Assembly: GCA_005281725.1 (NCBI GenBank)
Contig: SSBO01000009.1
Coordinates: 5,766,303-5,830,302 of the forward strand
DNA: 64,000 nt
Origin: Wuchereria bancrofti
Taxonomy: Eukaryota > Nematoda > Chromadorea > Rhabditida > Onchocercidae
Direction of reading: 5' to 3'
In this document: piece by piece, positions 48,201-62,296 of the stretch
Position numbering within the stretch: the first letter of the stretch is position 1
How the letters are laid out: each line of letters begins with the position of its first letter
Notes under the pieces: model-generated
Databases searched by the model: none
Told to the model about the DNA's origin: nothing
The model's input: only the letters and a program-made list of their open reading frames with translations
Position numbers and translations under genes: made by a program

Positions 48201-50748
48201 TATCAGTCTGCTGTTCGTCAACAGATACGTTGCCACTTCTCTCATCACTGTCATCGACGCAATCATCGGAATCACAACTTTCTGATTCAGTTTCAGTATC
48301 CGAGTGATGACCACCTAGAAGTACGGAAGTTTCTTTGGAAAACTCTCACAACGAAATCCACTGGACCCATAATAGTTGAAAACCTCTTCTTTTCTATCAT
48401 TTTTATTCGGCAAAAAAAACAAAAGCACCTTACATTTGCAGTTATCATGAAATGCAAGAATATTCGGGGGATCGGATTTCGGTTGACTTTCTTTTTCCTT
48501 TGCGATTTTTTCTATAATCTCTAATCTGAACCTTTTATGTAATTTCTTCAATTCTTCGGTAGCACAGCAATCACCAACATCGTTCTGTAAACAAAAGGTT
48601 AAAAGAAATTTATTCAAACTACTTATAAAAGCAATTCTTATAAAAGTAAGGAAAAGTTTTTTAAATTTAATTTAGATAGTACCAAAGAACTGTTTTAGTA
48701 GAATTAATTTAGATAGCACATGAAGTAACTGACATACAATGCAATAAAATTTCTCTTCAGGAATACTCCGCGAATAGAAGCCACTCATTGCCACAGTCTG
48801 TTCAACCTGGTCAATTTCATCATCAGTATCGCTTAATATTGTGTCAACAAAATCTTCTTTTGTCAACTTCTGCCAACGAGGGATGTCTTTACCTAGACAA
48901 ATTTGAAGATATAATATTCCTAATTATTTAAAATAAGTTTGACTACAGTGTTTAATTCTTACATTTAGTTATATATCAACTTTTAAATAATTATGCGAAA
49001 TATTTCTGTTCCCATTTATTCTGTTTGTTGGAATTTCTAGCCTTATACATCAATTTATTTAGTGTAATAGAGTGGACCAAATTCTCCGCCATTTTCTCAA
49101 ACCTTTAGCCAAAAAACTAACAAGAACACAAAGATTACCCTGTTCTGATTCGCTTTCACCACTACTAGACTGTTCACGTCTTCGTTTCCTATATCGTGTC
49201 TTCATCGTGTTCCAATTATTGCTCTTGTGTTCTGCGTGCTCTTCCTCATTACTAACATAACTGAAAAATTCTAGCTTTTCTTAAAAATAAACCATAAGAT
49301 AGGAACATTCATGGAACGAATAACATAACCATTTACTTGAAATCTTCATCGCTGATATCTACTGGTTCAGTAGTGGATATCCCACAGTCTGACGTTAACG
49401 TACAAACCGTATCATCGGATACTCCAACTTCTCTTGCATGTAAATTCTAAAAAATTAGTTAATTAAGACAAACAAACTGTTGAGCAGTTTCAGCTACTTG
49501 TCAGCTCATGAGTAAAGAAATGAATAAAATGCATAAAAATTTTAGGGGATTACAACTATAAAAATACCTGTTTTACTGTAACACGAGAAACGTCTCTCAA
49601 ACTCGGCAATGATCGGCTATTCCTACTTCCCGGTGTTCTTACAAATTGCGACCTTTCGACTGCTGATGCTGATGACCATTGGTACCTTTCTAAGCGACTT
49701 TAAATTTTACATATTCAACTTCATATTCCAATTCTTAATCACAAACAGATACAAAAAGAAATTCAAACTGCTCAGTCTTAGAAGTTCACTGCTTACCTAT
49801 ATCAGAAAACAAAGGTTTTGGACAACCAACAACATTTCGACTTGGTCGACAGTGAACATCGGATATCTAAAAATATTTCTTTAGAATTATATAAAATTAA
49901 ATTTTGCAAAAATGCTCAAAATAAATTTCATAAAACAAAACATACCTGTTCTGATGAATTAGATACGGGAAGCAGTGGCCTCATTGCTGAGAGATTAGCA
50001 GATGTGTTGTGTGAAATAATTAGTGGAGGAACATTTCGTGCTGCTTGTCCGCCTGCCGTTGGTAGCATATTAACTGTGCCTAAAATAATTAAATTTATTC
50101 CAAAATTTTCAAAAGAAACCTATATATTTCAATAAATTCCAAAAGTTTTGCTTGAATACGGTCATACTAAAATAGTGAGTAAACGAATTAAATAACTCGA
50201 TTTAAAAGACACCTCATTTTTCTAACATTTGTTCAGTCCTCAACAGCCATTACATATGAAATGATTTAACATATTGATCGTATACAAGTACTAAAATGTG
50301 AAAGAAGGTTCAACATATCAAACTAAATTGCCTCCTACTAGATAGCTACGTGCGGAAAAATTCAAAGAGTTAGTGGTAGAAAAAGATGGGATCTATTGAG
50401 GCAAAATAACAATACACGAAAACTGGTAGTTACTGAAGCGTACTCCACAAGGAAACGGTTGCAATCTTCCTCCGAAACTTAAACATACCTAAAGAATGAA
50501 GCTATTCTTTGCATCTGAAATATCAATTTCCATCAATTTTATGTGCATTAATCTACTATCACCGACCTTACATTTCTAAACATTATTAATGTCTTGAGAT
50601 GTTTGCAAATTTTTAGCTGGAATTCCACATAAATATTACCAGATGAACTGCTGCAACCAAATCTTGACACTTCTGGAGCCAAAACAGGTAGAACTGCTTG
50701 TTGAGGTAAATTGATCCGGGGCAAATTTAAACCAGGATTTGAGAACAT
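42296..50748 (-). CDS. drsh-1: Drosha ribonuclease III
   Basis: Nuclear RNase III that, with Pasha/DGCR8, cuts primary microRNA transcripts. About 20 exons follow the Drosha plan. An N-terminal low-complexity, Ser/Arg/Asp-rich part (50748 to about 48130) starts MFSNPGLNLPRINLPQQ. The central domain starts RNHPAILHSDVCFNEIGQMN (about 48060) and continues with RLWHYILYTEPNPN, NFTIEDLELF and FVCNLPG (about 47170). RIIIDa has LELALTHPSYRTNYG (about 45800), then NERLEFLGDAVIEF (about 45470) and DEGGLATYRS. RIIIDb has GHNQRLEFLGDTVLQL (about 44150), HHEGHLSILR, KADLVEG and FLGALYVDRG. The double-stranded-RNA-binding domain has WNDPKSQLQQCCLTLR (about 43090) and QLAQMRAAENAL (about 42590). Catalytic acidic residues are present in both RNase III signature helices seen. 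The short last exon ends at 42296 (AKIAD, stop). The ATG at 50748 is the best start, but an upstream exon is possible. Confidence 0.92.
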
Positions 50749-51245
50749 CCTCCTTTTTTGATACGCTAAACCATAAACCAGATATTGCAAATCTGAACCT
50801 TCAGTAAAATAATTACAAAATACCAACCTTTTCGTATCATTTTTACTATAATAAATATCACCGACGAATTTATCTCTTTCAACCTCATAATATGATACTT
50901 AAAGAATGAAGTTTTTGATGAAATAAATATAGCGGACAACAAATTTTATAAGCAATAGCATAAGTTCAAGCAAAATTTTGAGCATCTTGAAAATTTATTC
51001 AAAGCTAATACATAAGAACGAAATTCTAATTGGATAAGAAACTCGAAAAATACAGAAAACATTAACAATAAAAAATCAGCATTTAAAAACAACACTTAAA
51101 AAAAAAAACAACCTGTGGAATAAAAGGATTAAAGATGTCTTTCTGATGATGAATATTCAAGTGAAAAGAGGGAACAATTAGTTTCATACAAAGAAACAGC
51201 GATAATATTTCATACAAATATCTGACCTATAAACAAGATTTTGCC
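50749..51245. other. Short gap between RAD50 and Drosha
   Basis: 497 bp separates the RAD50 stop from the Drosha start on the same strand. The frame upstream of the Drosha ATG stays open for some codons. No separate gene is seen. The spacing fits an intercistronic region of a nematode operon; no clear spliced-leader acceptor was singled out. Confidence 0.4.
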
Positions 51246-54200
51246 TCATCCTTCACGCATAGTTGCATCTTCTAGATTCCGATGGCGTTTCACCCGTGAT
51301 AAACCTGTAAATTAAAAAGAACAAAATCAAACTTTCTGCTGTATTAATTATACAAACAGCGATATATATGTTTCAGTATTCCACGGGAAAGTATGCAAAA
51401 TAAAATAAGTTCAAAAGTTTCAGAACAGTCTTTAAGCAGGAACAGAATAAAACACCAGAATAACCTCTCTGCAAACCTATTTCTATGAAAGTTCCTGCTC
51501 TATTTATTAAAAATTTACTAATGATATTATGTTTCAGAAACTAACCTGCATCATCTTTTGACACTGAGTAAACCCATTCCGGTCGACATAACTGTCGAAG
51601 ATGTTCCACAAAACGGTTATCATGCGTTATAACAATAAGTTGGAACATTTTAGCATTGTTTGCACATCGAGCCGAAATAATATCTGCTAACATATCGCCC
51701 AAATTTTCTACCCAAAAAAAAAAATGATGAAAGATGATGGAAACCTAGAAAATAATAATTCATCCATTTCGCAAGCTGATGTGCAAATATCGTACTAACT
51801 GGATATGGTTTAAAAGCTGATACGATTGCATCAATTCTCTTTTCAGCCTTTCGATGGAGAAGTCAGGTAACTTACTTTCAACACATCCAGATTTGCAGTT
51901 GGTTCATCAAGCGCAATTATCGAACATTTGTCACAGAAGACATCTGATAGTGCAATTCGTATCAATATCGACGCAAGCATCTGAATAGATACTGCAGCTA
52001 TCCATTATTTTGGTCTATATTTTCGATCACTTCACTTAGCTTCCTTTTATTTCAACATATAACAGGTGCTTTTTCGTTCAAATTGCAATTTACATAGACC
52101 ACTTCTTCCATTAATTTGAATTACATGTCACATAAACAAATGCCGGAAGATAATAAACAAAAAACCACACCTTCTGCCCTGCACTACATCTTCCCGGCAT
52201 ATCTATTTCAGTGCCACCAACATGCATTACCACGCGATAATTATATGATTTCTTTTTTTCATTTTCGCCAGCGCTTTCAGATCTTTAAATAAATAAATAA
52301 AAACAAAAAATGAATGAAGAAAATTCTGTAAGACAGCTGACTTCGTATTCTACATAAAATATCCGCAAAGCAGCAATTCAAACTGAAATACTTTAAACAT
52401 TATCTATACGAATTTTAGATTAAGTACAATTATATGAGGCCAATAGATAGGAGCAAAAGCATAAATTTTTACTTGATTTGTATAGTCTCAATATCATTGC
52501 CGTGATACACTTGTTCCCATAAAGAACTCAACACCTCGTTGATTTCTTCCATTTTTTGAGCATGGAATTTCACAACAGACTCATCCACTGCTCGTATATA
52601 ATTTGCCAAATCCTATGAATAAGTCAAATAGATGGGTTGGGAAATTCTACAGAGTGTAAGCTTATCAAATTGAAATAAGTTCTGAAACAAGAAAGTGAAG
52701 AACCTCTATAACTCTTTTGATGACACATTTCTTCACGACTTCTTTTTTAAATTCTTCTTTGAACTCTGCATACTCAGATGATGCCAAAATTTTTTCCATA
52801 GTCGCTAGCCGTTTCCTTTGTTCATTCAGCTCACCGGAAATACAAAATTACTAATTAAAGGTAATCCAAAGACAAAAAAAAAAAAAAAAACTGAATAAAG
52901 ATTAATTGGTATCGGCTGCAGATCTAATTTCGTCTTCAAAGCTCGTAAACAATTCAAAAAAAAAACTACTAATTACTAATTTAGCACCTCTTTTATTCTC
53001 GATCATCAACTGTAAATCACTGACTTGATGCGAAAGTGAGCTCAGTTCTTCCCTCAATTCTGGGATTGCTTTAACATACCATTCTGTTTCTTTTAAGCTC
53101 TTATTTAAACTTTTGATTCGTTCTTGTAATTCCAACTTCCGAAGTTGGTCATCCAGTCGATGTTTACGCTCTTGCTAGAAAATCATTACTCTAGTTTTAA
53201 AAGGTTTAAAAATGTCTTGTAAAAAAAGCTGAGAACATTTTTAGCTGATGATTTTAAACTGAATATTGATCCCAAATTAGTATTACGACTTTAATATAAA
53301 ATGCATACTTTCGAATTCAAACAATCAATTTGTTCCGTCAAATGACGCATTTTGGCATTGCTTACACCAATTTCGGTATCTATTTTTAACAAATCCTTTT
53401 CTCGATTTTTCAAATCATCAGTACTATCAACAGCATCTTGCAGTTTCTTATCTATCATCTCTAAAAATTCAGAAACTGTCGACAATGTTATGAAGCTAAT
53501 AGGTAAGCAGAAAGTGACAAAACATCTGAACTCCACAACTATGCGCAATAATTACCTAATTCTTTGGCAGCATCTTCTGCATCTCGTAATAAACATAACA
53601 GTTCTGCTTCCTTATTTTTCGTTTCATTTTGTATAATAAATCGCTGTTCTTTCTTCATCTATAATAACAGAATAGTAAAATGAGAATGGTTTGTTGATTT
53701 GTACAGTCGCTACTAGGTGTTCTAATACATAAAAAACAAAGGTTTTAACAGCTACTTGTAATTCTGTTTCAACAACCGGTTTTTGTTCCTTCAGTTTCTG
53801 CAAATTTTGCTTATTTTTTTCCAGTTCCTTCTCTTTTATCTCCAGTGATTTTTTTATCGAATCAAACTGTACTATTTTTTCACACAGAGCGGTTCGAAGC
53901 TCTTTTGATGCATTTAACTGAAATGGATTTACTAAAAAGAAATATTTAGAAAATTCCACTTCCAAAGTAGTTTAATCATGATTTTAAAATTAATTTAAAG
54001 TGAGAGAAGCATAAATTATACTATCATCGTTTTCGTCTTATTCGGAATACTGTAACTATAATTTAATTTAACAAAGTAAAAAAGCATTACACATGGTTAA
54101 AAACTTGCCTTTTCAACAAGTTTGCTTCTTTCAGAAGCTGCTGCCTGGATCATGTCAAGCCTATTAATCAATTCTGTGAACCGTTTCTGGAAATCAGAGT

Positions 54201-57200
54201 TGAAAATGCTACAAAGAAAGTTATGCAAAAATGGTTTCAGTTAAAATTGTGAAAATAACATAACAGCATTACAATATGATACTTAATCACCTCGTTCTCT
54301 CTTATTTCGATTCTCATATCACCAAGTGACTGCTTCGTACAATCGGAAGCATCTATTTCTGTTTTCAGTAATTTTATATCGTGTTTCGCATCTGATAATG
54401 ACTTCCAAATGTTATCCATCAGAGATATATCAATCTGAAAAAATTTAAACTAACCGAAAAAAATACTTTGGAAAATGCATTTCTACATACTAAATTACAA
54501 AATTATATCCGTTTCTCGACTTCGCAAATCCTATTTCAAAATCATTCAATTTCTCCTAGATACTATTTTCCAATAAAGTAAAATATAACGAACTTTCCTT
54601 ACAAGAGCACAGAGCTCATTTCCAATTAATACAATTGATTATAATCACTACATCAAGCAATGGAAGAAAACAGAAACAGAACAATACCTGAACATTGCGA
54701 ATCACATTTAGCTTCTGCGAAATGATGTCTCTTTCAGATTTCGACTTCGCAAATTCTACTTCCACATCACGCAATTTCTCCTATATTTTAATATATTCTG
54801 ACACAGTTAAATTACAATGCAAAAATTAAGATACCATTTAAAAAGATCTATAAAATGAGATTATATATAAAGAGCATACTTCTGCCTTTTTTAAGTTTTC
54901 TTGCAATCCTTCTTTCTCACTGTTTGATTGTTTCAACATTGCAACATAAGGTACAATTTCTAAAAGTTCATTTTGCATCGCTTCATAATCCTTTACTTTA
55001 TGGATCAATTTTTCGGCATCTTTAGTAAAACCTTCTTTCCTTTGCCTTATCTGAAAATTGATTCAAATTTATTACAATATTAAATATTTTATGAAAACTA
55101 TGAGAATAAGAATAAAAATAGTCCCATACTATATCTATAAAAATTTGAACATTCCTTTCATGATCTAAATCTCTTATTAGATTTTTGAGCCTAATAAAAT
55201 TTATATGCTATTCTGCACAGACCTTTTCTTTAAGAACATTAGAACTCTCTATACCGCTGTACGACTGTTCACAAAGTGGGCAACATTTTCTCATATTGAC
55301 TACTTCCTCCCATTGTTCATATAAGAGCACACAGCCATCGATACGCCCTGAATCTTGCTGCGATTTCCTAAGAAGTGTTCTGATTTCATTCAAACGCGGT
55401 TCCACTTCATTTTCATGAGTAACTACCTGCAAATTTTACAAATAACACAAATGGAAGAGAATTATTCATTAATATATTTATTTAAATCCATAAAAGGTAA
55501 CAAAATCAAAGGATGAATCCATTTTTTCTTCTTTTGTTTTAGCTTTTTTAGAAATGAAGACATCTGAAACTGCAGAAACATTGAAGTCAATATTATAAAC
55601 AAGTATGCCACATTTGTTCAAGAAAACAACCTTTGTTATCTTTCGTCTGCACGACGCAATTTGGTCGGACAATTGATCCAATTCTCGACCAACTTGTGAC
55701 AAAGCAAATTGAGCTCGTGATACCTCCTTTTCACGAATTTTGAATTCATCTTCAGCTGTTGACAAATTCTTTTGTATTTTTCGAGCATAAAGGGTGAGTT
55801 GCTCACTAAAAAATAAAATTTAGAAGGCTGCATGAACTCTCAGATATGTACGAAATAAATCATTATAATTATAAAATTGAATAATACCTAACATCAACAG
55901 AACATTTAAAGTTAACGCGATAGACATGTAAAATGTTCAATGATAACACAAGTCAATGGTAACGACAAATGCAAGAAAAATCTTTCTACTTTTGTTCGCA
56001 ACGTATAAATTTCACCAAAATTTGTAATCAGAGCATTTAAAGAGCTACTGGTTTTGTATAAACTGACCTAAGAGGGAATTCAGGTTCATCGGTGCTGAAT
56101 ATTTCCATTAATGCAATTTGATGCTTGTTCTTTAGTGCGCAAAGGTCTTTCTCGAATTTCACTAATTCACCACTTTTTTGCTTGATTTTATTCTCAATTT
56201 CTTCAACATTTTCTCTCACACAATATTCTTTCTTGAGCAATTCTATCTCAAAAAGAGCTTTTGAATCTAGCATATCTTGAAATTTAAGTATAACAAAAAC
56301 AAACTGCAATTAATGATACTGTAAAAACGCCAACTCACGAGAAATCGAACTACAATAGGTACAAAAAAAAAAAAACAATCAAATTGGTAATTCACCTTGT
56401 TTGTAATTCTGTTTCTTTCATTTCTTAAATCTTCAATATTATTTCCCAGTTCTTCGTTTTCTCGCATTACCTCTAGTTCTTTTTCTTGTTCCAATATTTC
56501 ATCTTGCAAACGATCAAGCCTGAACAATTCCTCACTTTCATTTCTGTCATTAATAGTAATAACTACGATGAAATGAAAAATATTTCAAAATAAATGACCA
56601 ACACTTCATGTTTTACAAAAAGAAAAAAACTGAAAGATCAAAAATTCTATTCTTGCAGCAAGGACTAAAACATATAAGAGATTAATTTACATTATCGGTA
56701 AATCTACGTGATAATACAATTATTTACTTCTGGGATGAAGTAGATGCCTCCATTAAATTACACTTTATTACAGCAATATCTTCTTCCAGTCGTTTACGCT
56801 CTTCATTCTTCAATTCTATTTTTGCTGTAAGTTGAGCTAAAACTCCGGAAATGCTATCAATTTCTTTCTGGCAATTTGTTTGCTTTTCTTCCATTTCATT
56901 CTACAATAAAACCCGGCTCGACGCAAAATGTGAAAAATATGTAAGAAATACTAAAAAAACTGGTTTTTTAAACGTAAAAACTAGATAAAAGTTACCGTAA
57001 AATTACTGATATCTTCTTTCCGCTTTTCAATCAAGTGATGCAACTGTTTCGGAATTTCCATCTGTTCATCTGAAAAAAACAAATATTGCAGAAAGCAGCT
57101 GAAGACTCTGGTAAAACTCAATCACTAATCAAAAATTCCTACTTCTTAAATTAAATCGTGACCAACAGGTTTGCAAGCACTGCTTTCTTTCTACAGTCAT

Positions 57201-59654
57201 TTTATCACGCATCTAAAATGAATATATAATTCCAAGAATACAGTAAAAAAAAGGAAAAGAAAAAATACAACTTCAGAGATATAATAATTCCACGCTTTTC
57301 AACCTTCTAATTATAAAGTTTTGTGAATAATTTTTTAACTCAGACATCACTGCAAAAAATGCACCATTTGAACACTTTTCAACTGCACAACTGCTTTGTC
57401 GATCTCTTTTTTTTTTGCTACATACTCTTTAATTTCCTCATTAAGCTCATCAATCTCAGCACTGATTCGCTTACGATTCCGTTCCATATCTTCAAACTCA
57501 TCAGAATGAGTAATCTATAAAGAAAACACTGTTATAGTGAAAATTTTCAGGAAACGACAAAGAAACACTTTCAAAATCATTCATTTAACAAAAAGCGGAG
57601 TATTGAACGGTGGATATGGTATCTTATACATGTTTAGTTTATTCTGTGAAAAACTAACACCGATTAATAAGTGTGATGGAGAAGCGGTTTAAATAAAAAT
57701 TTTTCTAATCAGGCTACCCAATACTTACATATTCGTAAATTTGTGCTAGAATCAAGAAAATAAAAAAGGAAAGGAAACTTATACCGACTCAATTTCACGC
57801 TTTAAATTTTCGATTCCTCCTTCGTAATCCAATGCTGAGCAGCACTCAACCTGATCGACAAGTACTTGCATTTCCGCTTCCATCATATCTTAATTAAAAT
57901 TTCAGCAAAAGAGTCAGATAAACGAGATAGAAAATTTGATGAAGACGAAAGTTACCGTGCTTCCTTTTTAACATTTCCGCTTTATCAAGTTCTGCGACTT
58001 TCAAATTTTTCTTGGCAGTATTTTCCTTGAGTACTGATTGATTTAACAAAATCTCTTTCTCATTTTTTGCTACTTGTTCTTTCAGAGTGATGTATTCATT
58101 ATGCAACTGTAATGCAGTAAGCACATTTAACTTTCATTAAGCACATAATAAAAATTCGATAACTAAAAAAAAAAAATTAAACAGAGCTTCGTGCAATAAG
58201 CAGTAATATGAAAAAAGGACAAAAACTGGTAAATACATATAAACCTCGATCTTTTCTTCTTGCTGTCTGATAAGAAGTGGTAGCCTGCCTTCAGTAATTC
58301 TCAATTCTTGTTGCTATAAAATTTTATTCATTATAACAGAGTAATTCAAATTTGGTGTGAAAACTTGTTGAAAAAAAATAGTAGAAAAAAAAAACATTTT
58401 CTTTGAATTCTTTCCTCAGAACTTCAATTGCTTTTACATAACCAGTCACTTGAAAAATCTCATCAAAGCGTTCTTTCAGTTTTTTCGGTTCATCAAGCGG
58501 CCTACAATGACGAAGAAAATTAAACAGAACAAGAAAATTTCATAAAAAACTGTAAGCTCTGGGTAATTATATCCAGGTCAATTTTTATTCAGTGTCCATC
58601 TTTTCTATTACTGACATATAAAAATGAGAAACTGCAAGATAAAGAGTCCATTAGAGAAATTATGGAATCTGAAAAATTGATAACGAACAAAAATAAAGCC
58701 TTTAACTAACCATGATGATTCTTCCTGGTGACAGAAGACCACATATTCCAAAATTGCCGTAGGCAAGCCAAGCAGGTTTAAAATCTATAGCATTTTTAAT
58801 GCAGAATGATTAGAACTGCAATCCTACATTCCTCTGAATCAAAAAAAAAAAGATGTAACACTATAATTGAAGCTAAGACTTACCTCTTTCTTACAGTCAA
58901 CGACTTTTGACGATAAGCTTTTCCACTCGCCGGACTCTTTCTCGATTGCAATCGTACTCTCTTCTGATTTATTCGTTATTTTACCCTGAAAATTAAGTTT
59001 CCACTGAGCGGATTGAAATATTTATAAGACAAAGTTCTGGAATTGAATGCTTCACCTTAGCACCCTTGGATTGCATTATACGACGAGTCACGACACAAGA
59101 TCTCCCTCTGATATCTTTAAATTTGAGCTTCACTGATGCATCCACTCGAGATCTATCAGCCAACTGCAAATTAATACTAATGATCACTGTTAACATACTG
59201 GAAAATATTTCATGTAAAGAAGTATCATTTTCACTGTTTGAAGCTTCAGTTTCGACGTAGATTATTTTGCCCATTGAAATGCTGATGGAAAATATTTAAA
59301 CTATATCACCGTTCTTATAAAAACCAGCAAGTTTTGAGAAATTGACTATATAAAATGAAGAGTATTAGTAGAAGGTTAAAATGAGAAAAAACAAAGTAAA
59401 ATGAGGAAATAAGACAGGGAATGGAAATGATGTGGTGAACCTACTCGCATATCGTGGATAAATGTTTGGAAGCTTCCTTTCGGTAACTCGCCAGTTGTGA
59501 CATATTTAAGTGCTTCAATGATTGTTGTCTTTCCAGCACCATTAGGCCCACAAATAATAGTTAACGGAGACAGAAATTCGATGACATTAGCATTCTGAGG
59601 TCCCACTCCGACACTGCGGACACCCTGTAGTTCTATTGTGTCCAACAACGACAT
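51246..59654 (-). CDS. rad-50: RAD50 DNA double-strand-break repair ATPase
   Basis: RAD50 is the SMC-like ATPase of the MRE11-RAD50 complex, which senses and processes DNA breaks, including meiotic ones. It starts with [19 protein letters not shown] at 59654. Exon 1 contains Walker [21 protein letters not shown] (59540-59480). The Q-loop region reads [12 protein letters not shown] (about 58730). Long heptad coiled-coil exons fill 58.5-52.6 kb. The zinc hook [11 protein letters not shown] lies near 55290, in the middle as expected. The C-terminal ATPase half has [13 protein letters not shown], the signature GRCSAGQK (about 52190), Walker [13 protein letters not shown] (about 51920) and [12 protein letters not shown] (about 51630). 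The stop is at 51246. All key motifs are intact. An alternative 5' leader is suggested by an acceptor ATTTTAG about 40 bases upstream of the ATG. Confidence 0.93.
54516..54558 (-). repeat. Decayed intronic copy of a RAD50 exon start
   Basis: 43 bp matching 54741-54783 at 37 of 43 positions. The source is the acceptor and first about 40 bases of the RAD50 exon ending at LNVIRNVQ. The copy lies 225 bp downstream in the next intron, in the same orientation. It does not extend the reading frame. Confidence 0.7.
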
Positions 59655-62296
59655 CTGCTCCAATACATCAATCTCTTTACTAAAATATCTCCAAAGTTCA
59701 AAAAACTTGAAACCGTTGTGCTTCCTTTCCATCGCTTCATATTTTGTTAATTCTAAATAATTAAGCGACGTAAAAGTCACATTTCTTACAGTCAACCTAT
59801 CAAATATGCTACAAGCTTGATACGTGAATATATGTGCAATCCAAAAAGTTAAGCAAACTTGCATGGAATTTCATGTCACTAATAGTATTTCTCAGTACTC
59901 ACTGCTTGCAGCAGTACTCAATTATGCACTTGTTCAACGTAGAATATTCAAATGAAACTTGTAATACAAACTTCTGTAGGCTGTATCCTAGCATACACTC
60001 GCAAAATATGCACCCAACCCGACGTACACGCCACGACGCTAATCTGCTGACTGACTCTCTCTCCACTAGCTTTCCTGGACAAGCTGACAACCGCAAAATA
60101 CCTTTCACTTGTCTTTTCACTTGAGTCGGAGCATTGTGGTACTGTATGCTAAGGAGGAGTACTGTAATGAAGGTGACTACTGTCCGTTGCAGACGGGAAG
60201 TTCCTTTGAAGTTGTTTGTAACTTATCATTGATGAAAGGAGGAGCCACACATCTAATTCACAATGCATTTATAAGTATATTCAATGAGTTATTCTTGAAA
60301 ATTGCATACTTCTCTGGACATTTCTATCGAAATTTCAATGAACTATTTCAAATGAATATGCATGCGAATAGACGAGCATACCTAGGCGGCAATGTCTCGT
60401 GCCATTTGTAGACACTGACATTGCTTGTGGAGAAATTGCTTAGATTTATTTCGAAACGCCTGTATTACAAAACTATGGAATTGAGATGGATTCCTCCGCA
60501 ACTTTGAGAAATACGTTTTGCTGTTTTTAGTTCTTATGTGTTCATGTTTTCCCCCAAATGATTCGGTGCAGAATCTCTGGAAAATTAATATGTCAGTTTT
60601 GATATCTTCTTTCATTCTTAAGCGTATAATCGGGTTTTATCCGTAGAAAATTATTGACTTCGATACGTCACTGAAGGTAAATTACGTTTTTTAAACAGTA
60701 CCTTAGATTTTCTTTGAAATTTGAGGTGATCCAGATCTCTGAAATACGTATAGTTTTGGGACAGTTAAACTGACGTGAGACAGTTAAAAGAGTCAAACCT
60801 AATGATAGGTCCTGCAATTTCTCAATAATTTAACATTAATAATAAACTTTGTTGTATAATACGTACCAAATCAAATGTCTTATTTGATTTGGTAAAAGAA
60901 AAGCTTAGCATTCGATTAAATTCAATATAAAAGTTAAGGCCGCAAACAGTGATATCATTACTAGTAGAAAATTATTCCTTAATTTTATTCATGTTGTTGT
61001 GATTAAAAGACATTTCCAGATTCGATTGAATTTCTGTGATAGTTCGTGATTACAAGGACGTGGACTGTTTCATTTTGATAAGTATTCTAAAAGGATTTTT
61101 TCAAGATATGTCCCAAGACAAGTTATGAAAAGAAATTTATTGCTCGTTCTTTCCTCTCTAATTTGTATTATTTTAACGCTGAAAAAGTAGGGAAAGATTG
61201 GAAACGTTTATTGAAGAAATTTCATCTCGATGAATGTTTCCCGCCAAATGCATTGAAAACCATAAAAAAACTTAAATTCTACAACCAACGCCACACCCAG
61301 TTGAACTTAGTGTTCGACGGTTGATCTCACTTCCCACTGATTTACATCATGTTACTCCACGACCACTTCCACACTTTCTTTTGCATATGTTGTCACTGTT
61401 CCTGCACTTTTTTCTCTCGCTTTGCAAGGAAACAAATTTGCAATGAGGTTCCTACTACTAATATTCGTTATAGAATCAACTTTTCATATCAAAATTAATG
61501 ACAACTAGACTTCAGAGAATCTCCAATTCTAGAAAATGTTACGAAGACGTCCTAATTTCTCCGTGTCAAGCGGAAGCAATTGATCAAATCCATCATGAAA
61601 TTTAATTCTAGTTACAGTCATACGGACCATGCATTCATGATAATGAGCTTAAAATTAGTATTTCGTTAAGCCGAAAGACCAGCAATTCGGACAAGCTATA
61701 ACCATAAGTTTCCAGAAAAAAAAGTTGATCAATAATGTCACTGGTAGCGCTCAATATTACTTATGCCATTTCCTAGCGTCCTTTGAAATTTGAAGAAATT
61801 CCCTAATTTTATTTAAAATGCTACGATCTCCAAATTACTCCTAAACAGAATTATGGACTAGAAAATATTTGTGTTTAGTTGATAAGCCGAACAAATAATC
61901 GACTTCAGGTCTTGCAAAACAAATATATTTGAAGCCATGAGGTTTTTCAGGAAAATGAAGAAAATATATCACTGTATCGTTCAGTACATATATTACTCAA
62001 TGGCATCTCCTCTTTATTAATACTTAGTGAAATTATGGGCACTTTTCTTTCAAATAATAACGATGAGCAGAAAATGTCATAAAAACAATATAAAATTATG
62101 CATTAATATTCAAAGCTGTGTACATAATTATGAGTTTCGTATCGAAAGTTTCGAAACTAATTTCTGGCACCGAATATATTCTGCCAAATGACACGTCAGC
62201 TGGAAAAATTACATTTACCATAATTAAAACCGTTCTAATATTGCTTTTATAAAACAAACTTTTATCGCAGAAATTTCAACCAAAAAAACGCATAAG
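59655..62296. other. Intergenic region upstream of RAD50
   Basis: Less AT-rich near 59900-60250, where overlapping frames on both strands stay open for 70 to 100 codons, but none has motifs or splice partners. This part likely includes the RAD50 promoter. From about 60600 to 62296 I see AT-rich sequence without features. Confidence 0.45.

Noticed and set aside
49609..50135. Plus-strand frames of 90 to 105 codons
   Set aside because: They lie opposite Drosha N-terminal exons that join in consistent phase on the minus strand.
59834..60411. Overlapping frames on both strands upstream of RAD50
   Set aside because: Higher GC alone lengthens open frames here; no motif, splice linkage or family resemblance was found.
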